The notes beneath the pieces were generated by a model. It was not told the origin of the DNA and did not search any database. It saw only the letters and a list, made by a program, of their open reading frames with translations. 31,906 nt of DNA from Owenia fusiformis (lineage: Eukaryota; Annelida; Polychaeta; Sabellida; Oweniidae), in assembly GCA_903813345.2 (NCBI GenBank), contig CAIIXF020000090.1, positions 1-31,906 on the forward strand, in the 5' to 3' direction. Shown in pieces: positions 1 to 8,456 of the stretch (positions are counted from its first letter, which is position 1; every line of letters begins with the position of its first letter). The position numbers and the translations under genes were made by a program.

Positions 1-143
1 TTTTACCATTCAGTAGGTACTGCTCCGAAGTTCTCAGTCATGAGTTGTATATGGCTCACACATGGCACTGTTCCTACTGGAGTAGCACTAATAAGTTAGA
101 GTCCAACCGAGACCTGGTGTGAACAGGCTGTCTTCTTCTGCAG
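1..143 (-). pseudogene. Exon-like block, CFAP65-like relic, cut by window edge
   Basis: An AT-rich tract ending in TTTTAG (144-149 on the minus strand) precedes the block. One frame gives AEEDSLFTPGLGWTLTY and then a TAG. Farther left, another stretch reads MTENFGAVPTEW, resembling the FNFGAAP-type beta-strand start of an MSP domain. Two stops lie between these phrases, so the exon is broken. Its place downstream of the GVFP block fits the proposed gene order. Confidence 0.3.
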
Positions 144-371
144 CTAAAATTTAAAGAGATCTCATAAGGAAATCTTATTAGCAAACAGTGTTAAATGTCT
201 ATTCTGCTTTACCCAAGGAAAAGTGCAAAGAAATTGTACTTCATATTGATGATAGAAACTTAACAAATCAAATTACATAAGTTTGGCTAAAAACCCGGCT
301 GTACATTTTCCTTGATGTCAAAGAATATAATATCTAATGCACAAATGGCATTGAATCAAGACACATGTTCA

Positions 372-575
372 GGTTATCCAATGAGAATTGATTCCATAAT
401 TGTTTTTGCTGATCCCTTTAACGCTATTATAGCAACGGGCATCAGTGATTGACATAACTGGGAACACACCCAATGCCAAAATGTGGTACAAATGTTGAGT
501 TTCAATGAGTTCAATATTATCACCTTTTTGTGATGTAATCAGCTGGTATGAAATAGCAAACTGATAACAGAGCCG
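372..575 (-). pseudogene. Exon-like block with GVFPVMSITDAR motif, CFAP65-like relic
   Basis: A 68-codon minus-strand stretch is open between TGA at 576-578 and TGA at 369-371. It encodes CYQFAISYQL near its start and HILALGVFPVMSITDARC, then VKGISKNNYG. The mixture of a beta-rich segment with GVFP...TDAR...GISK matches my memory of the CFAP65 C-terminal half. The frame runs straight into TGA where the family continues with coding sequence, so the block is disabled or very diverged. No clean splice site was found at either side. Confidence 0.35.
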
Positions 576-968
576 TCACATTGGTTGAACTGTGCCTATC
601 ACCATAACTTTTGAGTATGCTGGAAGGATACTAAAGCTTCTTTCTAACCGTAGTGCTGGAATAATGATTAATGGATATGGTTAGAAATGGTGAAAAATAT
701 AATATTATTACATTCAATATAATAAATAATTATTCCATTTAGTGATTAAATAATTAACTACATAAGCGTATATGATAATACATGTATATGCAGAGAGACG
801 ATTGTACAATCATTACTATATCTAGTATATATAATGACATGTATAGATGTGAATGTCTTGTAATTAAAAATGTCTTAGCACTATTTCCATAAGGAACTTA
901 TAAAAATAAATAACAAATAAATTAAACTTGGAATTCAGGAGTAATGTGTTTTCATACCTACTGCTTAC

Positions 969-1130
969 CAATACTGTCATTGATGACTTCATCAGGGACA
1001 TCCCCAGTGACATTCTGCTCTATATCTAGTTTATATTGGAGACTTCAATTGCTTGTGTTCACCAGAACTATATTCTGTGTAGCTGAGCTTCCAACCACAA
1101 CATTACCATAGTCTACCATGTAGACTCAAC
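969..1130 (-). pseudogene. MSP/ASH-repeat exon with internal TGA
   Basis: The block encodes VDYGNVVVGSSATQNIVLVNTSN, then TGA (1045-1047), then SLQYKLDIEQNVTGDVPDEVIN. FGxVxVGxxxxxxVxLxN is the signature beginning of ASH/MSP repeats, and a cysteine would be normal at the TGA position (one base change). The donor is TTG|GTAAGC (GT at 967-968 on the minus strand). A possible acceptor lies at 1131-1132, but the frame entering from it meets a stop before VDYG, suggesting an additional indel. Confidence 0.45.
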
Positions 1131-2048
1131 CTAGAATGTATGAATAAATACAAGTTATTTGTGGGTAGGGATAGAATTCTATAATCATTTTAAGAAAATA
1201 TTTTGTGAATGACTTAAAATGCATATTCATTTTATGTACAATGTATTTAACCTTACATGTATTTACCAACTATGTTCTTTGAATGGTAATTCAATATAAT
1301 TTCAAAATTTTAGTAGAAGTTCAAAATAACTCATATCAAAATAACTGTAGTGAAAGATCGCACATACAACTCACATATCTTATATTTCCCCTACCTCTAT
1401 TTGCCCAAGAGATCGTTCAGCTAACACACATAGTACGAACTGTTTCTTCTTGCCTGTTTAGTTTGTTGCACTTTGACCTTGGACCCAGACTATGAGACTA
1501 GGCTTTGAGACAAAGTTCTTCTTTCAGGTGAGTTTAAAAGCTCATGTATGGTTTTGGGACTCATTGGATGGGATGGTTCCTTTCGGAGGGTGAACTGATA
1601 ATAGCTTTGCATCTTTGTGGTTCAATTTTCACTTAAACCTACAAATCATAGGAGAGTCTTGGTTATTTTTCTGCAGTTTTATTGTGTCTCTCAGTTTTGT
1701 TGCAAAGTATTAATTGAATACCATTAACTTTGAAAAAATATCGTTTGTATTCTTGATTGGATATTGATATCTTCAAATGTGTGAGTGCAGCAAGAGTTTT
1801 TGCATAAAAACAGAAATCCTCAAATAAACAAGAAAAAGTTTTGATGAATATTGTTGGTTTAGGATTTTTTTTAATAATTTCATAATTTGATATTTTTGAT
1901 ATACCTTTGATAATTAATTTAGTTTAATCTACAGATTCCCACACTAAGATGTCCTAAAACAAAGAGCAATGAACTCACAACCATAAGATATCTCCTTTAT
2001 GATAGTAACATGAAGGTTTTTCAATTTAAATTAATTTACAAAATGCAT

Positions 2049-2200
2049 GCACAGTAAAGCCTGTGTAAGTAGAACACATGTAGCACTTCTAAATAGGAAA
2101 TTTTCCACTTACAGAGATTTATTTTACAATAGTTAATGGGTAACAGGACTTTGAAGTGTTCCACTTATGGAGGTGTTACACTTTACAGGTTTAACTGTGC
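2049..2200. mobile_element. Short TIR element (MITE-like), 152 bp
   Basis: The left end GCACAGTAAAGCCTGTGTAA is matched by the right end reading, on the opposite strand, GCACAGTTAAACCTGTAAAG. There is no coding capacity. CAGTAAAACCTGT-type ends are common in small non-autonomous DNA transposons of animals, but no clear target duplication is visible, so the superfamily stays open. Similar half-elements starting TACAGTAAAATCTG occur near 3061. It lies in the intron between two relic exons. Confidence 0.5.
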
Positions 2201-2440
2201 TTTTGAATGTACAATTATCCCTCAGGATATATGGTATGTGTATCCAAAACCTCCCAGTGTATAATCGATTTATATCATACATTCCATTATTAGGCCATTT
2301 TCAAGGCCATTAGTTCAAGGGAACAAAAATACTTTTACATGCATTCCTAGTAAGTAACGTTTTGTGAAAAATGGCCACCTTCCCTCTCCCCTCCTTTGCA
2401 ATATTGATATCTTCCAAAAAATTCAACATAAAATTCAAAC

Positions 2441-2579
2441 CTGTGTGTTTTTGTCAGCATCATTAAGGCACAGTTTGAGTGTCAGTCTGTATGTGTTCAC
2501 CTCTTTAGGAAGAGTTTTCACCACAAACATTTGGTATCCATCAGTTAGTTGTCTCTTGGTGAACTTTACACTGAATATG
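2441..2579 (-). pseudogene. Exon encoding part of an MSP domain (VKFTK...YQMFVVKT)
   Basis: Bounded by acceptor TTTATAG at 2580-2586 and donor CAG|GTTTGA at 2435-2440. The frame is open throughout and gives IFSVKFTKRQLTDGYQMFVV and KTLPKEVNTYRLTLKLCLND. The VxFTP...Y...F pattern closes an MSP-type beta sandwich. This is the best preserved block of the series, without a stop, and could pass for a functional exon if seen alone. Confidence 0.45.
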
Positions 2580-2758
2580 CTATAAACACAAGGTTAAGAA
2601 CAATATAACTGAATATACAATGCATGGATCATTGAATTCAAATATGAAATGAAGGATGCAAATCTGCAAGAATACAAAATTTTGATGATGATAATTTAAA
2701 ATAATACCTATTCAAGGTTAATGCTAATATGTTTTGAAAACACAAAAGTAATACATAC

Positions 2759-3013
2759 CCATTGGAATCTGGTGCAATACAAGATAGGTGTGGTGCCAAA
2801 ATTAGCTACAGCAAGTGTCCTGTAGGTGGCTTCACTGGCATTTACGGCAGGAAACACTCAGTCAATATCATGTTTCGTTGTTTGTCTTGTTGTGGTGAGT
2901 GTCAAGCACCATGGAGGAGTGTGGGTAGTACTCTCTACCAACCTGTAGTCCCATAGACTGTTATAGTAGGCATAGCGCTCAACCTCTGCTCCATGGATCT
3001 GGTAGGAGGCAGT
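2759..3013 (-). pseudogene. 255-bp exon with VFPAVNASEATYRTL motif and internal TGA
   Basis: A strong acceptor (CTATTTCAG, 3014-3022) and donor GTATGT (2753-2758) frame the exon. Its translation includes TASYQIHGAEVERYAYYNSL, WDYRLVESTTHTPPWCLTLT, a TGA at 2858-2860, and then VFPAVNASEATYRTLAVANF and GTTPILY. The second half is a classic ASH/MSP repeat start. The stop lies just before it. The frame entering from the upstream exon (phase 2) does not match the good frame here, which also argues for decay. Confidence 0.5.
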
Positions 3014-3937
3014 CTGAAATAGACATGTTTTTTTGTGAATCTTGTGTATGTTTTTTGGAATACAGTAAAATCTGAGTAAAACAGCTTTGGAACCAAAAAA
3101 TATTGTTTGACTTACAAAGGTATTTCACAGGTTTTACTCTTTATGTAGATTTTGGGAGTCAAAAAATTAGGATTCATTCACGAAATTCCCAATCGTGTGC
3201 GAAAAAGTGCAAAAAGCAAGAAATGTTTTAATGGAATTGACGCATAGTTCATTACCTTCTTGAATGCTATTCACTCCAGAGAGATATCAGAAATATCTAA
3301 AATTGTTTCAAAAAATTTAGTATGATTGCTCCAAGTGTTGGAAAGTATTTCTATAAGAAATAGATAAAAATATTGTATACAGATGACACCGTTGTTACTG
3401 AGTGGGGTATTTTGCATATCTAACAATTCCAAATTGAATTTGTATATGTGGAAATTGCAATTTTTATGAGGAAAAGAAGTAGTTTCAAGTCCTACACAAT
3501 GTATGGAAAAGACGAGAAATGGATATCCAATGAATCGCTTTTGATTACTTTCTGGTATGTGGGCTTCGAGCAGTAATCACGTCTTTTCCTCAATTTCTCA
3601 TAGTTAGTAGTAAAAATATAGATTTCGCATGAAACTGAAATGACTATTTGTGTTAATACTGCACTTATAAAAGAAACATACCATCTTATAGTACATAAAC
3701 CGTTATATGTATCGTTGATAAAGAACTACAGATATTTTGAAATCATTAGGTCATAATTTATAGAGGGAGATTCAAATTTTAACTTTAACTGACAGTAAAG
3801 TCACGACTGCAAGTTAAATTCTATTAAAAATACATGAACTGAGTAATTCAAGATCTACAACTCACAGATAATACACAACTTTATATAAATATTTTCTGAT
3901 CATGACAATGGGTGTATATCTAGTCTATTCCACTGAC

Positions 3938-4060
3938 CTGGCTGCTGTTAAAGTAAAAGCTGAGAACTTGACCCCTTCTCCTGAACATACTGTTCTTATT
4001 CTGTCAGTCACTATAAAGTCTTCCAAACATCCAACAAGTATGTGACAGCTTTCCTTGTGT
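3938..4060 (-). pseudogene. Open exon-like block, part of the CFAP65-like series
   Basis: Acceptor TACTCCCAG (from 4061) and donor CCAG|GTCAGT (3932-3937) surround a frame without stops that reads HKESCHILVGCLEDFIVTD and then RIRTVCSGEGVKFSAFTLTA. I do not recognise this segment with certainty. It is assigned to the series by strand, order and splice sites only. Confidence 0.35.
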
Positions 4061-4851
4061 CTGGGAGTATTCCAATCATGTATATCAGTTGCTGGAGTCA
4101 ACGTTTTTAATAACAGTTAGACATAGTTTATGACAATGTTTATGAAAGCTCAGATGGACCAATATCAACTTATGCATTTGGCCATAGTAATACTGGTATT
4201 CATAAATTCTATTGTGATGACAAAGTTCTCTTTTATACACACCTGTCCAACACACGATAATTACAATGAAAACATTTTAAATGCAATAAACACTTTATAC
4301 TGAACTTCAGTATAATAAGACCTCTATCTTCACAGGTTTGGATTTACTTTGTATACAAAAGTCTCTGGTGTAATATTATAATATGACACAATGCACTAGA
4401 ATAAAAAATGACAAGTGAGTCCATAGATATGCAGGATAAAGTCAACTGCATCCCAATGTTAAGTCAATGGCACCCTTGATGAAATCCTCATTTTCTCAGA
4501 ACTCAAGTTGATCGGGTCTCAACAAGTAGATTCATATTGGTGAGTATTGCAAGAATCCATTTTCAATAGTAAGAATAAGGGTTCTTTAGCAGGACATTAA
4601 AGCTTAACTAAGGCTTTTTGGAAATTTTTGTTTGGTAAGTACATTATAAGGTTTATATCTGATATTGAGTACAAAAGCCTCATGGGGAATACCATAATGT
4701 AGGATAATATTTATACACTATTACCTCAATATTGACATTGAGTGCAAAAGCCTCAGGGCAAATCCATGGAATGCTGATATATATCATGAAAAATTATTCA
4801 ATTTTACAAATCTCTTTTCCACATTTTTCAATAACACTGGACTGCCATTAA

Positions 4852-4995
4852 CCACTTACTAGGTTCACTAAAAGAAGACTATGTAATAACACTATCCTGA
4901 AAAAAGCAAGGAAATACACACATGTCTTCATACTTTATTTTATACCAAAAAACCACATGGGCAAGTATAGCAATTTTCCCAAAATGTTTTCTGGA
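4852..4995. repeat. Single stray arm of the 5505-5916 foldback element
   Basis: This stretch repeats, in the same orientation, the right arm of the TTAA-flanked element at 5505-5916. Shared words include CCTGAAAAAAGCAAGGAAAT, TTCATA.TTTATTTT.TACCA and AGTATAGCAATTTT, with moderate divergence. Only one arm is present, so it is either a truncated copy or the product of recombination between elements. It lies just left of the 5059-5119 exon-like block. Confidence 0.65.
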
Positions 4996-5058
4996 AATAA
5001 TTACTTTTTCTTGCAATATCAAGCCAACATATGACCAGCGGCTACTACTTGTACTTAC

Positions 5059-5119
5059 CTTCCAGTTCATCCTGAAGGAGGCTAAGTGACCTCCCCAGGT
5101 GGTTTGTTGCCATGGTCAT
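5059..5119 (-). pseudogene. Exon-like block with ATG and strong donor
   Basis: The minus strand reads MTMATNHLGRSLSLLQDELE followed by a near-consensus donor, GGAAG|GTAAGTAC (GT at 5057-5058). The block could be a first coding exon of the cilia gene or of an unrelated transcript. No acceptor is evident to its right. It is kept in the series because it lies upstream on the same strand and has the best donor site in the left third of the window. Confidence 0.3.
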
Positions 5120-5504
5120 GCCTCAGTTGTCTATCAGAATAACAGTGCATCGAGTTCACTTTGTGAAAGCACCTCTGCTAGTGTCGCTGCATATCAACAT
5201 GGCATCTATACTAAGCTACAATCTAAAATGTATATTGAAAATACTGATATACTCATGAGTGTATTTTTATTGTTTTATTTTAACAGTGTACGTCATACAG
5301 TCTCTAGGAGCAGACGTTTATGACTAAATTGTAAATTTTTAATTATTTAATAAAAATCATAGCTTTTTGGAAATGGTCAAGTAATAAATCATGATAGCAG
5401 CTGTGATTCATCCAACAATAATTATCCTTGTTAATTAACGAATGAATGAATATTTAATATATGAAAGTTTATTTTCTTCTGTGGCATCTGTTTGATTTTA
5501 AAGC

Positions 5505-5916
5505 TTAAGGTTCAGCTGGAAAGTAACATTTTGGTAAAAAATTGCTATACCTGCACATGTTATTTTCTGGTACAAAATTAAATATGAAGTCATGTGTGTA
5601 TTTCCTTGCTTTTTTCAGGAAAGGATCATTACACTGTCTTTTTTTAGTAAACCTAGAAACAGGTCAATGATAGTTCCTGTGTTGTCTGAAAACTTTGAAA
5701 GAAAATTTGGAACAATAGAAAGTGTGAAATATCGGAATTTCCTGAAGTTCCCATTGAACTCCTACCAGATATTCTATAAGAAGACAATGTAATGATACTT
5801 TCCTGAAAAAAGCAAGGAAATTGACACATGCCTTCATAATTTATTTTGTACCAGAAAATAACATGTGCAGGTATAGCATTTTTTTACCAAAATGTTACTT
5901 TCCAACTGTACCTTAA
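5505..5916. mobile_element. 412-bp foldback/MITE element with TTAA at both ends
   Basis: Left TTAAGGTTCAGCTGGAAAGT mirrors right ACTTTCCAACTGTACCTTAA. The inverted arms extend about 130 bp each (to about 5640 and from about 5782), with a spacer of about 140 bp. TTAA is duplicated precisely at the outer ends, the target used by piggyBac and Kolobok transposons. The inner ends read GG, so I cannot choose between them. There is no transposase frame. The arms contain a fortuitous splice-acceptor-like tract (CTTTTTTCAG). Confidence 0.75.
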
Positions 5917-6068
5917 CACATTATAGAAAAATAATTTTGACACTTACCTCATATCAGAAAAGGTTTGGTAGTGATCTATTTATTTAATCAACCTCTATTA
6001 CCTTGTTATTTTCTATAATAATTCTCAATTATTTTACTCACTCAGTGTTTTGCTTTCTGATCTACTGT

Positions 6069-6788
6069 TACTGTACTCCGGGTATTGTTTGAGTCGATTT
6101 AATTTTGCTTTGTTCGCGAATGTAGTAAAATTGCGAACATTTATGGTCATGAAATTTGTCTTTTATATCCCCGAGGATTTGATCTGTGACTTTTGATATG
6201 TTTCGTTTGGTATCAAACGTTTCATCCAGTGTTGTTGGGCGATAATTCAAAAAAGGCCTAAAACATCTAACATTTTGAATTGGCTTATTAGGCCAACAAA
6301 GGCAAGAACTGATGACGACAATGATATCCTACAAATTAAAGTTCAAAAAGCCATTCAAGAATATTCAAATAAATGCCCTAAACGTGAGAAATACAAACAT
6401 TATTCGGATTCTAAACGGGTTGATTGTGATCACTCTTTTTGTATTTGATTATCTACAATTACTAGTATTAGTACTAGTACTATACTGTCAGCCTGTATGT
6501 TCTTTTTCTTCAATATACAGTACTAGTACATTGAGAAAATGTTAACATGGGGTATTATTCAATTTTATATCAACAATTGATGTACTTGCTAAGCTCATGC
6601 ATATGTAAAAAGGCATGTAAGTATATTAATATTATGAATATGGAGTTTACAGAGCTGGAGGAAAAAATTCAACTTGTACAATCTGCGAAATGTCATCAAG
6701 TCAAATCCGCGAAATTAAATAGCAACGATATTGCAATTTTGAAAAATTGCAAAATGTTATTTTGTCGAAATTTACCAGGAGTACAGTA
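6069..6788. mobile_element. TIR element of about 720 bp, TA target
   Basis: The left end TACTGTACTCCGGGTA is the reverse complement (one mismatch) of the right end TACCAGGAGTACAGTA. Subterminal regions are also related: CGATTTAATTTTGC...TTCGCGAA on the left and CCGCGAAATTAAAT on the right. TA at each outer end suggests a Tc1/mariner-type target. The interior (6250-6650) has only short unrelated frames, so this is non-autonomous. TIR boundaries beyond the first 16 bp are diverged. Confidence 0.5.
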
Positions 6789-7037
6789 TTTTTAATACTT
6801 TGCTGTTTCATTTTAGCTTACCGTTTTGATCTGTTTCAGAGCTGCAAATCATATTATTTAATTCACTATTCATCTGTTTATGATTTCCTTTTTTATTTCC
6901 TCTGGTATCCTTTCCTTTTTCTTTTGTAGAATTGTATTCTTAATGACTGATCCATTATTCTAAGTTGTGTTAACTTTCTGTCCCTCTGTGTTTAATATAT
7001 TATCTGATCCTGTGGATGATTTCTTTGATGATATTAT

Positions 7038-7185
7038 ATACTTCTATTTAATAACAAATATGGCATTGTCTAATGGTGATGGTATGGTGACTGTCTGCAT
7101 ATTACCAAATATGCTTTTGTTATTAATACCAATATACCGCAATACTACATTCATGTTTTGATAACGTATTACTTTTCTATTAACC
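7038..7185 (-). pseudogene. Fragment of a second Helentron endonuclease domain
   Basis: The minus-strand translation includes VNRKV and, after a gap, NKSIFGNMQTVTIPSPLDNA followed by IFVIK and a TAG. The large gene's endonuclease has NRKV, then NKSILGIMQTISITSPLDNA and ITIVK at about residues 3050-3095 (8790-8930). The DNA word GCATTGTCTAATGGTGATG is shared exactly. Between the two blocks the fragment is out of frame. It is a relic of another copy or of a local duplication, lying 1.7 kb from the intact sequence, with the minisatellite beginning immediately beside it. Confidence 0.75.
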
Positions 7186-7195
7186 AAATATCCAT

Positions 7196-7250
7196 GTTGT
7201 TGACATAATTATCACTGTTGTTGTCATAAGTATCCCCATTGTTGCCATTA
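7196..7250. repeat. Left remnant of the 21-bp minisatellite
   Basis: Two to three units of the same 21-bp repeat as 8103-8345 (GTTGTCATAAGTATCCCCATTGTTGCC) abut the left end of the 7251-8100 TIR element. The first units are degraded. The array therefore existed before the element landed in it. Confidence 0.8.
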
Positions 7251-8100
7251 GAGAGATTTCGCACATAAGTGAAAGTACAACTTATACGTATACATATAGT
7301 TTAAAGGGTCATGTCGAACTATTATATTTACTTAAATCAATTTTAAATTGTACTTAATGGAACATAATTATTCCCGATATAGAAAAGCTCCATCAACCAG
7401 AGACTGTGAATGCAGTCATCTGCACGTGTAGATTATGCACATTTTAATTAAATGCTTGCTTCCGTGTCTTAGTAGTTGTTGTGTATTATAAACACGATCC
7501 TTTAAAGTGAGTCAGGATCCTTTAAAGTGAGTCATTACATAAACAAGTTGATTATTTCAAAGTTTTCATGATCAGTAATAAGTTCAATGAATTTAAAAAA
7601 TTATATATACCCGTAGATGATAAACGTATACAGATTGATCTCAGTATAAAGCTTTACCTACATGTGTGTGGAACAATTGACCGCAAGCATTTTTTAAAAT
7701 TAATTGGCTGAGTAGGAACAGTATCCAATCAAATACTTTAACCATCAATTTAAAACACCAATCAAACCAGTAGGTTCTAGCAATTTCTGGGAACGACCCA
7801 TTCAGTAGCTCAACAAATGACATACAGGGTGTTTCATAACGAGCATCTCCAAAAAGTCAATTTGAGAAGAGATGGGTCTATATGTATGTACTATATGAGT
7901 CTATTTTATTCTAGACAAACACATTTGGATCAACTAAACATGCTACAATTCAAGAAAGTACAAATGGCATCCCTTTGACCTTTATTTATTACAGTCCGAG
8001 AAGATCTTTCCTGACGAAAAGCCCACATTATGAAACACCTTGTACGTTTTCTTATAAGTATACGTTATAAGTTGTATTTTACGTATGTGCGAAATCTCTC
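7251..8100. mobile_element. 850-bp TIR element inserted in a minisatellite
   Basis: The left end GAGAGATTTCGCACATAAGT and the reverse complement of the right end (GAGAGATTTCGCACATACGT) match. The similarity runs for about 43 bp to a shared ACGTATAC, with single-base indels. Minisatellite units lie directly on both sides. Flanking ATTA occurs on both sides (7247-7250 and 8102-8105), which could be a short target duplication of the Harbinger or mariner kind, but an extra base leaves this unsure. Inside, GATCCTTTAAAGTGAGTCA is repeated in tandem (7497-7534) and a further element is nested at 7825-8042. No transposase is present. Confidence 0.7.
7825..8042. mobile_element. Nested 218-bp TA-flanked MITE (mariner-like ends)
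   Basis: The ends CAGGGTGTTTCATAA and TTATGAAACACCTTG are inverted repeats (one mismatch) with TA immediately outside each (7823-7824 and 8043-8044). CAGGGTGT ends plus a TA target are typical of Tc1/mariner-related non-autonomous elements. It sits inside the larger 7251-8100 element and is therefore the younger insertion. Confidence 0.7.
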
Positions 8101-8102
8101 TA

Positions 8103-8345
8103 TTAGTATCACCATTGTTGTCATAAGTATCCCCATTGTTGCCATAAGTATCACCGTTGTTGCCATAAGTATCACCATTGTTGTCATAAGTATCACCATT
8201 GTTGTCATAAGTATCCCCATTGTTGCCATAAGTATCACCATTGTTGTCATAAGTATCACCGTTGTTGCCATAAGTATCCCCATTGTTGCCATAAGTATCA
8301 CCATTGTTGTCATAAGTATCCCCATTGTTGCCATAAGTATCACCG
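8103..8345. repeat. 21-bp minisatellite, about 11 units
   Basis: The unit is close to CATAAGTATCACCATTGTTGT, alternating with variants (CCCC for CACC, GCC for GTC). Because the unit is a multiple of three and lacks stops in some frames, both strands carry long repeat-coded frames (8030-8365 plus, 8065-8358 minus). These encode low-complexity VISITIV or ILMTTMV and are not genes. The array lies just downstream of the big transposase gene. Confidence 0.9.
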
Positions 8346-8350
8346 TTATT

Positions 8351-8425
8351 TTGATCATTTCATGATAACTGTAATAGATAGGTATGACACTTATGTCTAC
8401 ATTGATTAATGCTATACTTCAAGAT
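8351..8425. repeat. Tandem copy of the transposase gene's 3' end
   Basis: TTGATCATTTCATGATAACT and the following 50-60 bp match 8482-8556 at an offset of 131 bp with few mismatches. The latter segment codes for the last residues of the endonuclease domain, so the stop-proximal part of the gene has been duplicated just beyond the stop codon. Confidence 0.85.
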
Positions 8426-8456
8426 AATGTACTTATTTATTCTACGACACTTGTAA

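Larger units (their letters stand above)
1..5119 (-). pseudogene. CFAP65: Decayed multi-exon gene for an MSP/ASH-domain cilia protein, probably CFAP65-like
   Basis: Reading the minus strand from right to left, exon-like blocks occur in order at 5059-5119, 3938-4060, 2759-3013, 2441-2579, 969-1130, about 372-575 and 1-143, most with plausible acceptor and donor sites. Translations carry phrases typical of MSP/ASH (major sperm protein-like) repeats of ciliary proteins: VFPAVNASEATYRTL and TTPILY, VKFTK...YQMFVVKT, VDYGNVVVGSS...VLVNTSN, then ALGVFPVMSITDAR and ENFGAVP. I recall this order from CFAP65 (CCDC108), a central-apparatus protein of motile cilia and sperm flagella. That is memory, not a search. 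In-frame TGA codons interrupt at least three exons (2858-2860, 1045-1047, 369-371), and the start of the 969-1130 exon appears frameshifted. Introns are retained, so this would be a duplicated, unprocessed pseudogene rather than a retrocopy. HYDIN or CFAP47 relatives are alternatives. It continues beyond the left edge. Confidence 0.5.

Noticed and set aside
1283-1560. Plus-strand exon ending CTTTCAG|GTGAGT near 1530
   Set aside because: The splice sites look good but every frame between them has a stop, and the strand is opposite to the surrounding relic gene.
3506-3595. Inverted words GGAAAAGACG and CGTCTTTTCC
   Set aside because: Only about 10 bp of match with no extended arms or target duplication, so it is consistent with chance.
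5592-5792. Plus-strand frame with an acceptor-like CTTTTTTCAG
   Set aside because: It lies inside the TTAA foldback element and the same sequence recurs in its other arm, so it is transposon sequence.
8030-8365. Long repeat-coded frames on both strands over the 21-bp minisatellite
   Set aside because: The frames exist only because the unit length is a multiple of three. The products are low-complexity and start or end in non-repeat sequence without gene signals.
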